Shown here: in pieces, positions 45,484-55,245 of the stretch
Numbering within the stretch: the stretch's first letter is position 1
How the letters are laid out: the number at the start of each line of letters is the position of its first letter
Assembly: GCF_011045115.1 (NCBI RefSeq)
Contig: NZ_JAAKZG010000011.1
Span: 1 to 64,000, forward strand
DNA length: 64,000 nucleotides
Direction: 5' to 3'
Source: Mesorhizobium zhangyense
GTDB lineage: Bacteria; Pseudomonadota; Alphaproteobacteria; Rhizobiales; Rhizobiaceae
The notes under the pieces: model-generated
Told to the model about the DNA's origin: nothing
The model's input: the letters and a program-made list of their open reading frames with translations, nothing else
Database searches by the model: none
Translations under genes and position numbers: made by a program

Positions 45484-45746
45484 TTTTTGGCTCCTTGCTG
45501 AACTTGCGCCGGAGCCTAGCTGCCGCTTCGCCACAAGGGAAGTGCGGCGGCGAAGCCTTAAAGAAATCGATAAAGGCGCTCAGACCCGGCCGTATTTAAC
45601 GGCGGCAAACGCTATAACGACAAAGGCTTTCATTCGATGAAGTGTCAGCGATCATCGTAGTGGTTATGCTTTCACATAAGCTAGTTGACACTAGGAGATA
45701 ATTCCTATACCTTGACAGGAAGAATCAAATCTGACTCATTCGAATC
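45484..45746. other. AT-rich intergenic region before the Panacea cassette
   Basis: Base composition falls clearly from about 45600 onward. The stretch holds the candidate promoter and palindrome of the cassette at 45685-45710 and no gene. Confidence 0.6.
45685..45710 (+). promoter_or_regulatory. Candidate promoter and operator of the Panacea cassette
   Basis: TTGACA (45685-45690) is followed by TATAC (45706-45710), close to sigma70 elements but with a short spacer. Between them TAGGA (45692-45696) and TCCTA (45703-45707) form a dyad, and TTGACA recurs at 45712-45717. This arrangement suits autorepression, common in toxin-antitoxin operons. Confidence 0.4.
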
Positions 45747-46271
45747 ATGGCACGCTATCCGAAACTAAACGCGGCGGTTCATTACATAATCTCTCGTTGT
45801 CAACCAGACGACTTGGGAGCAACTAAACTTAACAAAATTCTATGGTTTGCGGACGTCACATATTTTGAGCGCTACGGTAAATCGATCACCGGTGACGAGT
45901 ATGTGAAACGTCAATTCGGCCCGGTACCTAAACATGTTCCAATGGCTACAAGGGAATTGGAGGCATCAGGACAAATCATAAGCCGCGAGGCTGAATACTT
46001 CGGCAAGCCAAAGAGAGAGTTTTGGTCCTTGCAGGAAGCCAACATCGCTGGATTTGATCCGAATGCAATTGCGATAATCGATCAGATGATTGATTGGGTA
46101 TGTCACAATCATACTGCGACGTCGATTAGCGACGAAACGCACGATCTTCTTTGGGAATCTGCCGAAATGGGGGACGTAATCCCTCTAGGCGCGGCTCTCG
46201 CTTTCCGCTCTGCTGAAATCACCGAGGAAGACATCGCCTGGGCCCTTCGGGAACTCGAAGCCGCTGAATGA
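45747..46271 (+). CDS. Panacea-domain (SocA-like, DUF4065) protein, probable antitoxin
   Basis: A 174-residue protein with a Panacea domain over about residues 8-115: LGATKLNKILWFADVTYFERYG, ITGDEYVKRQFGPVPKHV and LEASGQII match the SocA/GepA pattern. Panacea proteins are antitoxins that neutralise many unrelated toxins, and SocA is also a proteolytic adaptor. The gene is AT-rich compared with all its neighbours, so it is likely acquired. It overlaps the next small gene by 4 bp (ATGA), as expected for a toxin-antitoxin pair. Confidence 0.87.
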   Translation: MARYPKLNAAVHYIISRCQPDDLGATKLNKILWFADVTYFERYGKSITGDEYVKRQFGPVPKHVPMATRELEASGQIISREAEYFGKPKREFWSLQEANIAGFDPNAIAIIDQMIDWVCHNHTATSISDETHDLLWESAEMGDVIPLGAALAFRSAEITEEDIAWALRELEAAE

Positions 46272-46558
46272 GAATCGGACCTGGTAGCCGCGGCGCGTTT
46301 GAAGTTGTTGAATCTCCCAAAGTTACAGAACTTATCGAACAGGCTATCGCAGCCGATCCGCGAATAGCAGACTTGTGGGCTGGTTTGGTTTGGCTCATTG
46401 CGAGGAGCGGTCATAAAATCGGTGTGCCTATTCCCTTTCAGGGTAAAACTCACCGCATCTACAAGACGCTCCCAACGAAATCCGGGCTACCATCGTTGCG
46501 CGTAGTCTACTTTCACGACGTTGGACGCTTCACCATCAAGATACTTTCAATCGGTTGA
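46268..46558 (+). CDS. Small RelE/ParE-like protein, putative toxin partner
   Basis: A 96-residue basic protein. Two N-terminal helices (VTELIEQAIAADPRIADLW, GLVWLIARSG) are followed by strands ending HRIYKTLPTKSGLPSLRVVYFHD and FTIKILSIG; this helix-helix-beta order and the RVVYFHD...IKILSI ending recall the RelE/ParE toxin fold, but similarity is weak. It overlaps the Panacea gene by 4 bp, and shares its low GC content. Toxicity is an inference. Its stop lies 2 bp from the pheT stop, convergent. Confidence 0.7.
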   Translation: MRIGPGSRGAFEVVESPKVTELIEQAIAADPRIADLWAGLVWLIARSGHKIGVPIPFQGKTHRIYKTLPTKSGLPSLRVVYFHDVGRFTIKILSIG

Positions 46559-46560
46559 TC

Positions 46561-48966
46561 CTATCCCCGCAGCGCGCCGCCGGTCTGCTTTTTCACATTG
46601 TCGACGATGCGGCCGGCGAGCGCCTCAAAATCTTCGTCGGTCAGCGTCTTTTCTACCGGCTGGATCGAAACTTCGATCGCTATCGACTTCTTGCCTTCGC
46701 CCAGCGAAGCGCCTTCGAAGATATCGAAGACGGAGACACCGGTGATCAGCTTCTTGTCTGCCGAAAGTGCTGCGCGCGTCAGCGTTCCGGCTTCCACCGC
46801 CTTGTCGACGACGAAGGCAAAATCGCGCTTCACCGCCTGGAAAGCCGAAAGCTCCAGTTTCGGCTTGGTGCGGGTCGGCTTGGCCTTCGGCTCGGGGATC
46901 GCATCGACGAACACTTCGAAGCCGCAGAGCGGGCCTGACACGTCGAGCACTTCGAGCGTTTTCGGGTGGAATTCGCCGAATGTCCCGAGCACGGTCTTGG
47001 GGCCGAGCTTTATCACGCCCGAGCGGCCCGGATGATACCAGGACGGCGCACCCGTCTCGATCTGCAGCTTGTCGACCGGCGCGCCGCAGGCTTCCAGGGC
47101 TGCAATCGCATCGGCCTTGGCGTCGAACACTCCGACCGGGCCGGCATTGCCGCTCCAGCTGCGGCCGGAACCTTCGAGCTTCGCGGTGCCGCGGCGAATG
47201 CCGGCAGCCACCCGGCGCTGTTTTTCCGGCGTGTCGCCCTCATAGGTGCCCGACACTTCGAACAGAGCGACATCACCAAAGCCACGGTCGGCATTGCGCT
47301 GTGCAGCAGCGAGCAGGCCCGGCAGCAGCGAGGGCCGCATGTCGGACATGTCGGCGGCAATCGGATTGGCGAGCTTCAGCTCGTTCTGGCCGCCGCCGAA
47401 CAGCTCGGCATGCTTTGCCGGGATGAACGACCAGGTAACGGCCTCCATCATGCCGCGCACGGCGAGCGCGCGGCGCGCGGCGCGGGTGCGGATCTGGAGC
47501 GTCGTCAGGATCTTGCCATTGACGGCATCATGCGCGCCCAGCGGCTGGGGCAGGATGTTATCAACCCCGTGAATGCGCATGACCTCTTCGACCAGATCGG
47601 CCTTGCCGTCGACATCGGGCCGCCACGACGGAACCTCGACATCGATCACGTCGCCATTGCCCAGCGGCTTGAAGCCGAGGCGCGTCAGAATATCGAGCGC
47701 TTCTGCCTTCGGAACCTCGATGCCGGTCAGCCGCTTCACTTCCGAGATAGGGAAGGAAACGATCTTGGGCGTGTGGCCGGCGTAGCCGGTCACGTCGATC
47801 TCGGTCGGCTCGCCGCCGCAGAAATCGAGCACCATGCGGGTTGCAAGCTCCAGGCCCGGAACCATGAATTCAGGGTCAACGCCGCGCTCGAAGCGGTAGC
47901 GAGCGTCGGTGATGATGCCGAGCGTGCGGCCGGTGCGGGCCGTCGTAATCGGGTCCCACAGGGCCGATTCGATCAGCACGTCGGTGGTGTTTTCGTCGCT
48001 GCCGGTGTGCTCGCCGCCCATGACGCCGGCGATGGAGTCGGCACCGCTGTCATCGGCGATGACGCACATCTCAGGCGTCAGCGTGTATTCGCGCTCGTTC
48101 AGCGCCAGCACCTTCTCGCCTTCCAGAGCCCGGCGCACGACCAGATTGCCGGCCACTTTCTTCAAGTCATAGACATGCAGCGGCCGGCCGCGGTCGAAGG
48201 TAAGATAGTTGGTGATGTCGACCAGCGCATTGATGGGGCGCAGGCCAATGGCGATCAGCCGCTGCTGCAGCCATTTCGGCGAGTGGCCGTTCTTCACGCC
48301 GCGCACGAGGCGCAAGGCAAAGCCGGGGCAGAGCTCCGGTGCCTCGATCGTCACCTTGACCGGGCATGCGCCCTTGCCTGCAACCGGCTCGACCGCACCA
48401 GTCTTCAGCGTGCCGAGGCCGCTGGCCGCAAGATCGCGCGCGATACCGTAAACGCCTGTCGCTTCCGGGTGGTTCGGCGTCAGGTTGATCTCGATGAGTG
48501 GATCGTCGAGCTTTGCATAGGTGGCGAAAGGCGTGCCGATCGGCGCATCGGCCGGCAAGTCGATGATCCCGTTATGCTCGTCGGAAAGCTCCAGCTCACG
48601 CTCCGAGCACATCATGCCATGGCTCTCGACGCCACGTATCTTGCCCACGGAAAGCGTGACATCGATGCCCGGCACATAGGTGCCGGGGGCAGCGAAAGCG
48701 CCGATCAGCCCGGCCCGGGCGTTGGGGGCGCCGCAAACGACCTGCACCGGCTTGCCGTCACCGATATCGACGCTCAGCACGCGCAGCTTGTCGGCGTCGG
48801 GATGTTTTTCGGCGGTGAGCACCTTGGCGATGACGAAGGGCTTTAGGCTCGCCTTATCATCGACGGCTTCGACTTCGAGGCCGATCGAGGTCAAGCGTTC
48901 GACGATTTCGCCGAGCGAAGCGTCGGTGTCGAGATGATCCTTGAGCCAGGATAGGGTGAATTTCAT
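46561..48966 (-). CDS. pheT: Phenylalanyl-tRNA synthetase beta subunit
   Basis: An 801-residue protein of normal length. Order: N-terminal tRNA-binding OB-fold (EMAP-like, about 39-150), B3/B4 editing domain, B5 domain, catalytic-like core and the C-terminal anticodon-binding ferredoxin-like domain (FDX-ACB) ending KQTGGALRG. Works as an alpha2-beta2 enzyme with PheS, whose gene precedes it by 22 bp. Confidence 0.98.
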   Translation of the reverse strand: MKFTLSWLKDHLDTDASLGEIVERLTSIGLEVEAVDDKASLKPFVIAKVLTAEKHPDADKLRVLSVDIGDGKPVQVVCGAPNARAGLIGAFAAPGTYVPGIDVTLSVGKIRGVESHGMMCSERELELSDEHNGIIDLPADAPIGTPFATYAKLDDPLIEINLTPNHPEATGVYGIARDLAASGLGTLKTGAVEPVAGKGACPVKVTIEAPELCPGFALRLVRGVKNGHSPKWLQQRLIAIGLRPINALVDITNYLTFDRGRPLHVYDLKKVAGNLVVRRALEGEKVLALNEREYTLTPEMCVIADDSGADSIAGVMGGEHTGSDENTTDVLIESALWDPITTARTGRTLGIITDARYRFERGVDPEFMVPGLELATRMVLDFCGGEPTEIDVTGYAGHTPKIVSFPISEVKRLTGIEVPKAEALDILTRLGFKPLGNGDVIDVEVPSWRPDVDGKADLVEEVMRIHGVDNILPQPLGAHDAVNGKILTTLQIRTRAARRALAVRGMMEAVTWSFIPAKHAELFGGGQNELKLANPIAADMSDMRPSLLPGLLAAAQRNADRGFGDVALFEVSGTYEGDTPEKQRRVAAGIRRGTAKLEGSGRSWSGNAGPVGVFDAKADAIAALEACGAPVDKLQIETGAPSWYHPGRSGVIKLGPKTVLGTFGEFHPKTLEVLDVSGPLCGFEVFVDAIPEPKAKPTRTKPKLELSAFQAVKRDFAFVVDKAVEAGTLTRAALSADKKLITGVSVFDIFEGASLGEGKKSIAIEVSIQPVEKTLTDEDFEALAGRIVDNVKKQTGGALRG

Positions 48967-48988
48967 TTTTCTGTCCCTTGCCGCGCGA

Positions 48989-50074
48989 TCAGTTGCTCAA
49001 CCCACCGAACAAAGTCGGCATGTCGAGCGGGCGGAAACCGTAGTGCTGGAGCCAGCGGACATCGGCGTCGAAGAAGGCACGCAAATCCGGCATGCCGTAT
49101 TTCAGCATGGCGATGCGGTCGATGCCCATGCCCCAGGCAAAACCCTGATACTCGTCGGGATCGACTCCGCCGGCGCGCAGCACATTGGGGTGAACCATGC
49201 CGCAACCGAGGATCTCCATCCAGTCAGAGCCCTCGCCGAAGCGCACTTCGCCCGGCCGCGAGCGGTCGCACTGGATATCGACTTCCAGGCTCGGCTCGGT
49301 GAACGGGAAGAAGCTCGGGCGGAAGCGCATGTTCAGCGACGGCACTTCGAAGAAGGCCTTGCAGAACTCTTCCAGCACCCACTTCATATTGGCGACGTTG
49401 GCCGTCTTATCGATGACAAGGCCCTCGACCTGATGGAACATCGGCGAGTGGGTGGCATCCGAATCCTGCCGGTAGGTCTTGCCGGGAATGACGATGCGGA
49501 TCGGCGGCTTCTGCGTTTCCATGGTGCGGATCTGCACCGGCGAGGTGTGCGTGCGCAGCACCTTGCGCTCGCCCTTCTCGTCCGGGTTGAAGAAGAAAGT
49601 ATCGTGCATCTCGCGCGCCGGATGGCCTTCCGGGAAATTCAGCGCAGTGAAATTGTAATAGTCGGTTTCGACATCCGGGCCTTCGGCGATGGCGAAGCCG
49701 AGATCGCCGAAGATTGCCGCGATTTCGTCGATGACCTGACTGATCGGATGAATGCGGCCGCGCTCGGCCGGCGACTGGCGCACCGGCAGCGTCACGTCGA
49801 GCTTTTCGGCGATAAGGCGCGCCGTGATCGCGACGTCCTTCAACTCACTCTTGCGCGTGGCGAGCGCTTCGGTCACCCGGTTCTTCAAGCCGTTGATTGC
49901 CGGACCCTTGGTCTGACGCTCTTCCGGCGTCATCGAGCCCAAGGTCTTCAGCAATTCCGATATGGAACCTTTCTTGCCAAGTGCCGACAGGCGAACGGCT
50001 TCGATTGCCTGTTCGTCGGCAGCCGACCCAATGTCGCTCAGCAGCGATTCTTCGAGCGTTGCAATATCACTCAT
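48989..50074 (-). CDS. pheS: Phenylalanyl-tRNA synthetase alpha subunit
   Basis: A 361-residue class II synthetase subunit carrying the active site. The N-terminal coiled coil (about 1-90) is followed by class II motifs including [44 protein letters not shown] and [16 protein letters not shown]. Alanine in FAWGMGIDR region is normal for wild type. A terminator lies between rplT and this gene, so it probably has its own promoter or depends on read-through. Confidence 0.98.
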   Translation of the reverse strand: MSDIATLEESLLSDIGSAADEQAIEAVRLSALGKKGSISELLKTLGSMTPEERQTKGPAINGLKNRVTEALATRKSELKDVAITARLIAEKLDVTLPVRQSPAERGRIHPISQVIDEIAAIFGDLGFAIAEGPDVETDYYNFTALNFPEGHPAREMHDTFFFNPDEKGERKVLRTHTSPVQIRTMETQKPPIRIVIPGKTYRQDSDATHSPMFHQVEGLVIDKTANVANMKWVLEEFCKAFFEVPSLNMRFRPSFFPFTEPSLEVDIQCDRSRPGEVRFGEGSDWMEILGCGMVHPNVLRAGGVDPDEYQGFAWGMGIDRIAMLKYGMPDLRAFFDADVRWLQHYGFRPLDMPTLFGGLSN

Positions 50075-50100
50075 GTCTCGGACCCGTTTTTGGCAAAGAA

Positions 50101-50131
50101 AAACCCGCGCCAGCCCTGCCGGCGCGGGTTT
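50101..50131 (-). terminator. Terminator between rplT and pheS
   Basis: AAACCCGCGCC (50101-50111) pairs with GGCGCGGGTTT (50121-50131), an 11-bp stem with a 9-base loop, followed by a T-run on the minus strand. It ends the rpmI-rplT transcript 41 bp after the rplT stop. Confidence 0.82.
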
Positions 50132-50171
50132 CCCAAATCATAAAATCGAAAGCTTGGGAAGCGCGGCGGCC

Positions 50172-50573
50172 TTAGGCGACTGCGCTTTCAAAAGCGTTCG
50201 GGGTGGTGTTCTTCAGGTATTCAAGCGCGACCTTGGCCTTGTTGACGAGCAGGACGAATGCCTGCGGCTCGTGGATCGCCATGTCGGACAGGACCTTGCG
50301 GTCGATCTCGATGCCGGCCTTGTTGAGACCGTCGATGAAGCGGCCATAGGTCAGGCCATGCTCGCGAACGGCAGCGTTGATGCGCTGGACCCACAGGGCG
50401 CGGAAATTGCGCTTGCGGTTCTTGCGGTCGCGGTAAGCATACTGCAGCGACTTCTCGACTGCCTGCTTGGCGATGCGGATGGTGTTCTTGCGACGGCCGT
50501 AGAAACCCTTGGCGGCTTTCAGGACCTTCTTATGCTTGGCGTGCGAGGTGACGCCTCTCTTTACACGTGCCAT
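50172..50573 (-). CDS. rplT: 50S ribosomal protein L20
   Basis: A 133-residue L20. The basic N-terminus [29 protein letters not shown], the [19 protein letters not shown] segment and the globular C-terminal domain are standard. L20 is essential for early assembly of the large subunit and can bind its own leader. It follows rpmI by 31 bp. Confidence 0.98.
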   Translation of the reverse strand: MARVKRGVTSHAKHKKVLKAAKGFYGRRKNTIRIAKQAVEKSLQYAYRDRKNRKRNFRALWVQRINAAVREHGLTYGRFIDGLNKAGIEIDRKVLSDMAIHEPQAFVLLVNKAKVALEYLKNTTPNAFESAVA

Positions 50574-50604
50574 GTCATGATCTCCTTAAAACGCTTGGCC
50601 GGGC

Positions 50605-50808
50605 TCAAAGGCCGTTCGGCAGAAAATTCTTGATGACCTTCTTGGCATCGGGCTCAGCGAGAACCATGGTGCCGCGGGCATCGCGAATGAACTTGTTGCT
50701 GCGCTTGATCATGCCGTGGCGCTTGCCGGCGGCAGCCGACAGAACTTTACCGGTCGCAGTGATCTTGAACCGCTTCTTGGCGGCCGATTTGGTCTTCATC
50801 TTGGGCAT
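50605..50808 (-). CDS. rpmI: 50S ribosomal protein L35
   Basis: A 67-residue L35 starting [20 protein letters not shown] and ending FLPNGL. The frame is open far upstream, but the ATG at 50808 with GGAGTAGC before it gives the standard protein. First gene of the rpmI-rplT unit; its upstream 200 bp contain two hairpins that may form a regulatory leader. Confidence 0.97.
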   Translation of the reverse strand: MPKMKTKSAAKKRFKITATGKVLSAAAGKRHGMIKRSNKFIRDARGTMVLAEPDAKKVIKNFLPNGL

Positions 50809-51006
50809 TTTGCTACTCCGTTTCTTTAAGAGGTCCCCGTCGTGCCTGTGGCACTCCACGCCTCTTGTTGTTTGCTTCGGGCAGACCAATGCCCGAAAAG
50901 CATTAGAAACCGCCACGGCATGCCCTGCCGGACGGTTCTTGGACGCGGCCTTATAGCGATGCGCCGTCAAAAGCGCAACCGGTGAATCGCTGCCGGTGGC
51001 TTAAGG
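50809..51006 (-). promoter_or_regulatory. Possible rpmI-rplT leader
   Basis: Between the methyltransferase gene and rpmI, TTCGGGCA (50876-50883) pairs with TGCCCGAA (50890-50897) and GTGCC/GGCAC make a smaller hairpin nearer the gene. Ribosomal-protein leaders here often bind L20; the assignment is only suggestive. Confidence 0.35.
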
Positions 51007-51627
51007 TCAATAAAGCCGCAGGAAGACCGGCAAATAACCGGCATTCTGGAGATATTCCACGAACTCGAAAAACGGATAGGCAGCCAGAAACAACAGGCCG
51101 TCCGTAAAAGTGCGGTAGAGGATCTGTGGTCGCACCGAAAGCAGTTCGCTTTCCTTGAAAAGGCTGAAGCGCGGGAAGAAGCGCGGCACCTCGCGCATAT
51201 AGCGCTCGTAGGGTTCGCCGAAGGCCTGCTTCAGATAAGCCTCTTCAACGAGGGTGACCGAATGAAACGCCAGGTAGGTGATGATCGCGAAAGCGACCGC
51301 CACCGTAATGCTGCCGGTCATCGCGCCGATGCCCGCCGCGCCAATCGCGCTGAAGACATAGAGCGGGTTGCGGGTGACCGAATAGGGCCCGCCCCTGACG
51401 ATCTCCGAGCCTTTGCGCCCGCCGATATACATCGTGCACCAGGTGCGGCCGAGGATGGCCGCCAGGATCGCGGCGCCGCCGAACATCTCGACATATTCGT
51501 GCAGGTCGTCGTCTGACACTATGGCCGACTGGACGAACAGCAGTGCTGCGAAAATCACCACGACGAGTATCGCAAGGACGATGCGTCGGCGCTGCTGGTA
51601 ACGGCTCAATTCGGCGGACGGGGACAT
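51007..51627 (-). CDS. Isoprenylcysteine/phospholipid methyltransferase-like membrane protein
   Basis: About 206 residues with four or five membrane helices and the ICMT/PEMT SAM-binding region GGPYSVTRNPLYVFS and EEAYLKQAFGEPYERYMREVPRFFP. Bacterial members methylate lipids or have unknown substrates. The ATG at 51627 (MSPSAELSRYQQRRR) is preferred to one at 51666. It lies between infC and rpmI on the same strand, breaking the classic infC-rpmI-rplT cluster. Confidence 0.85.
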   Translation of the reverse strand: MSPSAELSRYQQRRRIVLAILVVVIFAALLFVQSAIVSDDDLHEYVEMFGGAAILAAILGRTWCTMYIGGRKGSEIVRGGPYSVTRNPLYVFSAIGAAGIGAMTGSITVAVAFAIITYLAFHSVTLVEEAYLKQAFGEPYERYMREVPRFFPRFSLFKESELLSVRPQILYRTFTDGLLFLAAYPFFEFVEYLQNAGYLPVFLRLY

Positions 51628-51750
51628 GGCGGCTCTCGGAAAAGCAAAGAAGGGCGCGGCGTGCAAAGGCGACGCCGTGCCCTTTCCAATCGGATCATGG
51701 CCAATTCAAGATGCGCGCTGTCCGCCATCAGGCGGACAGCGCTTGAAAGG

Positions 51751-52287
51751 TCAGCGCGGCGCCAGAACCATCATCATCTGGCGGCCTTCGAGCTTCGGCT
51801 CTGCCTCGACCTTGGCGATCGTGGCGACCTCTTCCCGAACCTTGTTCAGAAGCTGCATGCCGAGTTCCATATGGGCCATTTCGCGGCCACGGAAACGCAG
51901 CGTCAGCTTGACCTTGTCGCCTTCCTCGAAGAACCGGCGAACCGCCCGCATCTTCACCTCATAGTCATGGGTGTCGATGTTGGGGCGCATCTTGATCTCC
52001 TTGATCTCGATGATCTTCTGATGCTTGCGCGCCTCTGCCGCCTTCTTCTGGTTGGCGTATTTCAGTTTGCCGAGGTCGAGAATCTTGACGACCGGCGGCT
52101 GTGCGTTGGGGGATATCTCGACGAGATCGAGGCCTGCCTCTTCGGCGGCCAGCAGAGCATCGTTGATTGAAACGTCACCGCGATTGCTGCCATCTACATC
52201 GATGAGCTGAACCCGGGGCACCCGGATGTCGCGATTGGAGCGCGGGCCGTCTTTGGTGGGCGCCGCTGCTTTGAAGGGTCTGCGAAT
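51751..52287 (-). CDS. infC: Translation initiation factor IF-3, ATT start
   Basis: About 178 residues. N-terminal domain [32 protein letters not shown], linker [17 protein letters not shown] and C-terminal domain [36 protein letters not shown] are typical. The open frame extends to 52368, but GAGGAG lies nine bases before an ATT at 52287, and protein similarity begins there. IF-3 genes often start at the rare AUU, which lets IF-3 repress its own translation; this gene appears to do the same. Confidence 0.93.
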   Translation of the reverse strand: MRRPFKAAAPTKDGPRSNRDIRVPRVQLIDVDGSNRGDVSINDALLAAEEAGLDLVEISPNAQPPVVKILDLGKLKYANQKKAAEARKHQKIIEIKEIKMRPNIDTHDYEVKMRAVRRFFEEGDKVKLTLRFRGREMAHMELGMQLLNKVREEVATIAKVEAEPKLEGRQMMMVLAPR

Positions 52288-52492
52288 GGTCGTTGTCTCC
52301 TCGAACCGTTGACGTTCATTTCGTGGGTTGCGCCTATGTCGGTACGGCGCGGAGCAAGTCAATAGCACAGCAAACAGAATAAATCACCTGACTTGATATT
52401 GGCTCATCAAGCACGGCACCGACTGTGCTTTGTGGGCCTTTCCGCCGGATTCGACCTGTGTCAAAAGAGCGTCACCCGACAGGAAAGAAGAC

Positions 52493-53266
52493 ATGACCGA
52501 AACGCCACCGGACTTTCTTGACGTAGACGGCACCGCGATCGCCTTCCGTCATCTTGACGGCAAGGAGCCCGGAATCGTCTGGCTGGGCGGCTTTCGCTCC
52601 GACATGCTCGGCACCAAGGCCGAGACGCTGAGCGACTGGGCCGAACGTCACGGCCGCGCCTTCCTGCGCCATGACTACTCCGGCCACGGCGAGTCCGGCG
52701 GCGCCTTCGCCGACGGCACGATCTCCAAATGGCTCACCGAGAGCCTCGCCGTGTTCCGGAAGTTTACGCACGGCCGGCAAATCCTCGTCGGCTCGTCCAT
52801 GGGCGCATGGATCGCGTTGCGGATGGTCGAGGAGCTGCGCAAATCCGGTGAAGGCGAGCGCATTGGCGGGCTGGTGCTGCTGGCGCCGGCGCCCGATTTC
52901 GTCTCCGAACTGATGGAACCGCAGCTCACCGAGGCGCAACGCCGCGATCTCAGGGAAAAAGGGTTTTTCGAGGAGCCGTCCGAATATTCGCCGGAACCCA
53001 ATGTCTACACGCGGGCGCTGTTCGAAGATGGGCGAAAAAACCGGGTAATGACCGGGCCGATCGACACGCATTGTCCGATCCATATCCTGCAAGGGCTGGC
53101 TGACCCGGATGTGCCGCACAGCCACGCTTTGAAACTAGTCTCGTGCCTGCCTGCCGACGACGTCACGCTGTCTCTCATACCGGAGGGCGACCACCGCCTG
53201 TCGCGGCCGCAGGACCTCGACATGCTTTTGCGCGCAGTCGAAGCCATCAGCGCGCAGGTGGGCTGA
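52493..53266 (+). CDS. Alpha/beta hydrolase (ABHD10-like)
   Basis: A 257-residue alpha/beta hydrolase with the nucleophile elbow GSSMGAW (about residue 105), an acidic residue in GLADPDVP and the histidine in EGDHRLS. The HDYSGHGES segment is the oxyanion-side motif of the ABHD10/BAAT-like group. AGGAAAG precedes the ATG at 52493. It is divergent from infC and 2 bp ahead of a BenE-like gene, so co-transcribed with it. Substrate unknown; esters or thioesters likely. Confidence 0.87.
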   Translation: MTETPPDFLDVDGTAIAFRHLDGKEPGIVWLGGFRSDMLGTKAETLSDWAERHGRAFLRHDYSGHGESGGAFADGTISKWLTESLAVFRKFTHGRQILVGSSMGAWIALRMVEELRKSGEGERIGGLVLLAPAPDFVSELMEPQLTEAQRRDLREKGFFEEPSEYSPEPNVYTRALFEDGRKNRVMTGPIDTHCPIHILQGLADPDVPHSHALKLVSCLPADDVTLSLIPEGDHRLSRPQDLDMLLRAVEAISAQVG

Positions 53267-53268
53267 AG

Positions 53269-54411
53269 ATGCGGCTTTCCATTCCGGTATCCGCCTTCGT
53301 CGCGGCAATCGTTGGTTTTGGCGGCACGCTGGCGCTGATCATCGCTGCCGCCGATGCGGTCGGCGCGTCGCGCGAGCAGACGGCAAGCTGGGTCACCGCG
53401 ATCTGCCTCGCCATGGCGTTCGAAACAGCCTGGCTGAGTTGGCAAACCAAAATGCCGGTCATCTCGGCATGGTCGACGCCGGGGGCAGCGCTGATCGCTG
53501 CCAGCTCCGGGTTCAACATGAATGATGCCGTCGGCGCTTTCATCGTGACGGCGGCTCTTCTGATCATCACCGGCCTGTTCAAGCCGCTGACGCGGCTCAT
53601 CGCGAAAATCCCCGCCTCGGTCGCCTCGGGAATGCTCGGCGGCATCGTTGTCACTTTCGCGATCAATGCGGTGAAGACGGTTCCGGTCGACCCCATCCTC
53701 ATCCTGCCGCTGATCGCGGCGTTCTTCATCATCCGGGTGTTCAATCCGGCGCTTTCGGTGCTGGCGGTGCTGGTTGGCGGCGGTGCGATCGCCTTTTTGA
53801 CCGGCCGCGTCGGCGGGCTGCCCACGCCTGAGCTTTCGACGCTGACGCTGATCAGCCCGTCCTTCTCGCCCGCCGTCATCGTCGGGCTGGCGATACCGCT
53901 CTACCTCGTGACCATGGCCTCGCAAAATCTCTCCGGCCTCGCCGTGCTGCGCGCTGCCGGTTACGATCCGAACCCCGGGCCGCTGATTTCCGTGACAGGA
54001 TTATTCTCGCTGCTGACGGCCCCCTTCGGCGCGCTGACCACCAATCTGGCGGCAATCTCCGCAGCAATCTGCACCGGGCCGGACGTTCATCCCGACCCGG
54101 CCGAGCGCTGGAAGACCGGACCGTTCTACGCGCTCGCCTATCTCATCTTCGCCATCTTCGGCGCATCGCTGGTGGCGATCTTTGCCGTGCTGCCGCAGAG
54201 CCTGATCGTGCTGGTCGCCGGTCTTGCGCTGATGGCGCCGCTGGCCAATGCGCTGTCGATCGCGCTCAAAGACGAGGGCGAACGCATGGCCGCCACGACA
54301 GCTTTTGCTGTGACCGCCTCGGGGCTGACGCTGTTCGGCATCGGCGCCGCATTCTGGGGTCTGGTTGCCGGAATGATCGTGCTCGCGCTCGATTTTCTCA
54401 AAAAACGCTGA
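53269..54411 (+). CDS. BenE-family benzoate/H+ symporter-like transporter
   Basis: A 380-residue protein with about 12 membrane helices. The segments SAWSTPGAALIAASSGFNMNDAVGAF, LVTMASQNLSGLAVLRAAGY and FGALTTNLAAISAAICTGPDVHPDPAERW are those of the BenE family of aromatic-acid symporters. No benzoate-degradation gene is nearby, so the natural substrate is unclear. The ATG at 53269 is 2 bp after the hydrolase stop; upstream frame lies inside that gene. Confidence 0.92.
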   Translation: MRLSIPVSAFVAAIVGFGGTLALIIAAADAVGASREQTASWVTAICLAMAFETAWLSWQTKMPVISAWSTPGAALIAASSGFNMNDAVGAFIVTAALLIITGLFKPLTRLIAKIPASVASGMLGGIVVTFAINAVKTVPVDPILILPLIAAFFIIRVFNPALSVLAVLVGGGAIAFLTGRVGGLPTPELSTLTLISPSFSPAVIVGLAIPLYLVTMASQNLSGLAVLRAAGYDPNPGPLISVTGLFSLLTAPFGALTTNLAAISAAICTGPDVHPDPAERWKTGPFYALAYLIFAIFGASLVAIFAVLPQSLIVLVAGLALMAPLANALSIALKDEGERMAATTAFAVTASGLTLFGIGAAFWGLVAGMIVLALDFLKKR

Positions 54412-54631
54412 GGCAAAACGCAAAAAAGCGGAATCAATTCCTCGGAAAGAATTATTCGTAGATTCAAAGTATTACAGCATCCGTTGGGCGTTCAACTCCC
54501 CTTCGGCGCTGTAATTTTTCCAAAAGCTTGTCCGGTTTTCAACAAAACCGTCTTGAATAGCCATTTTTCCGTTCCCATTTCGAATTGAAGCAGCCGGATT
54601 GGCTGCCTCCAACTGAAGGAACCGGAGAAAC

Positions 54632-55093
54632 ATGAACACGACTGCACTGATCCGTCCGGCATGGACGCCGGCAACCATCGCGTTGATGGTGATCGGCTTC
54701 ATGGTGTTCTGGCCGCTTGGCCTCGCCATGCTTGCCTACATCATCTGGGGCGATCGGCTTGAAGGCTTCAAGCGCGACGTAAACCGCGCAACCGACGGCA
54801 TCTTCGCCGGCTGCCGCCGCGGCTCCGACAAGGCTGCCCGCTGGGGCAAGGGCTCCTACACGCCCACCGGCAACGTCGCCTTCGACGACTGGCGCGAGAA
54901 GGAACTCGAGCGCCTTGCCGAAGAGCGCCGCAAGCTCGACGAGACGCTGGCCCAGTTCGACGACTATGCCCGCGAACTGCGCCGCGCCAAGGACCAGGAA
55001 GAGTTCGACCGCTTCATGGCCAACCGTAACAAGTCGACCGCGACGACGACCACCAAGCGTGGCGGCAAGCCCGGCCTGCTCGATGAAGCATAA
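54632..55093 (+). CDS. DUF2852 membrane-anchored protein
   Basis: A 153-residue alphaproteobacterial protein with one or two N-terminal membrane helices (about 14-42), then a region with GNVAFDDWREKELERLAEERRKLDETLAQFDDYARELRRAKDQEEFDRFM, a likely coiled coil (about 80-135), and a basic tail. This is the DUF2852 pattern. GGAACCGGAG lies before the ATG. About 220 bp upstream are gene-free. Function unknown. Confidence 0.9.
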   Translation: MNTTALIRPAWTPATIALMVIGFMVFWPLGLAMLAYIIWGDRLEGFKRDVNRATDGIFAGCRRGSDKAARWGKGSYTPTGNVAFDDWREKELERLAEERRKLDETLAQFDDYARELRRAKDQEEFDRFMANRNKSTATTTTKRGGKPGLLDEA

Positions 55094-55116
55094 GGCTCTG
55101 TCCTGACAACACGTTC

Positions 55117-55145
55117 AAACGGCGTCGCATTCGCGGCGCCGTTTT
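55117..55145 (+). terminator. Terminator of the DUF2852 gene
   Basis: AAACGGCG (55117-55124) pairs with CGCCGTTT (55137-55144), with an extra CGC/GCG inside the loop and a T-run following on the plus strand. Confidence 0.75.
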
Positions 55146-55245
55146 CCTTTGTGCCTCTGCCGTTCCTCCCGATCAAAATTCCGCCCGAAAGACCTGTGCT
55201 TTTCAGGTAGAATTCCTTCCATCGCGAATCACACACCGTCACCTG

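Noticed and set aside
46966-48846. Plus-strand open frame of about 626 codons
   Set aside because: Antisense to pheT, a certain gene; a compositional shadow.
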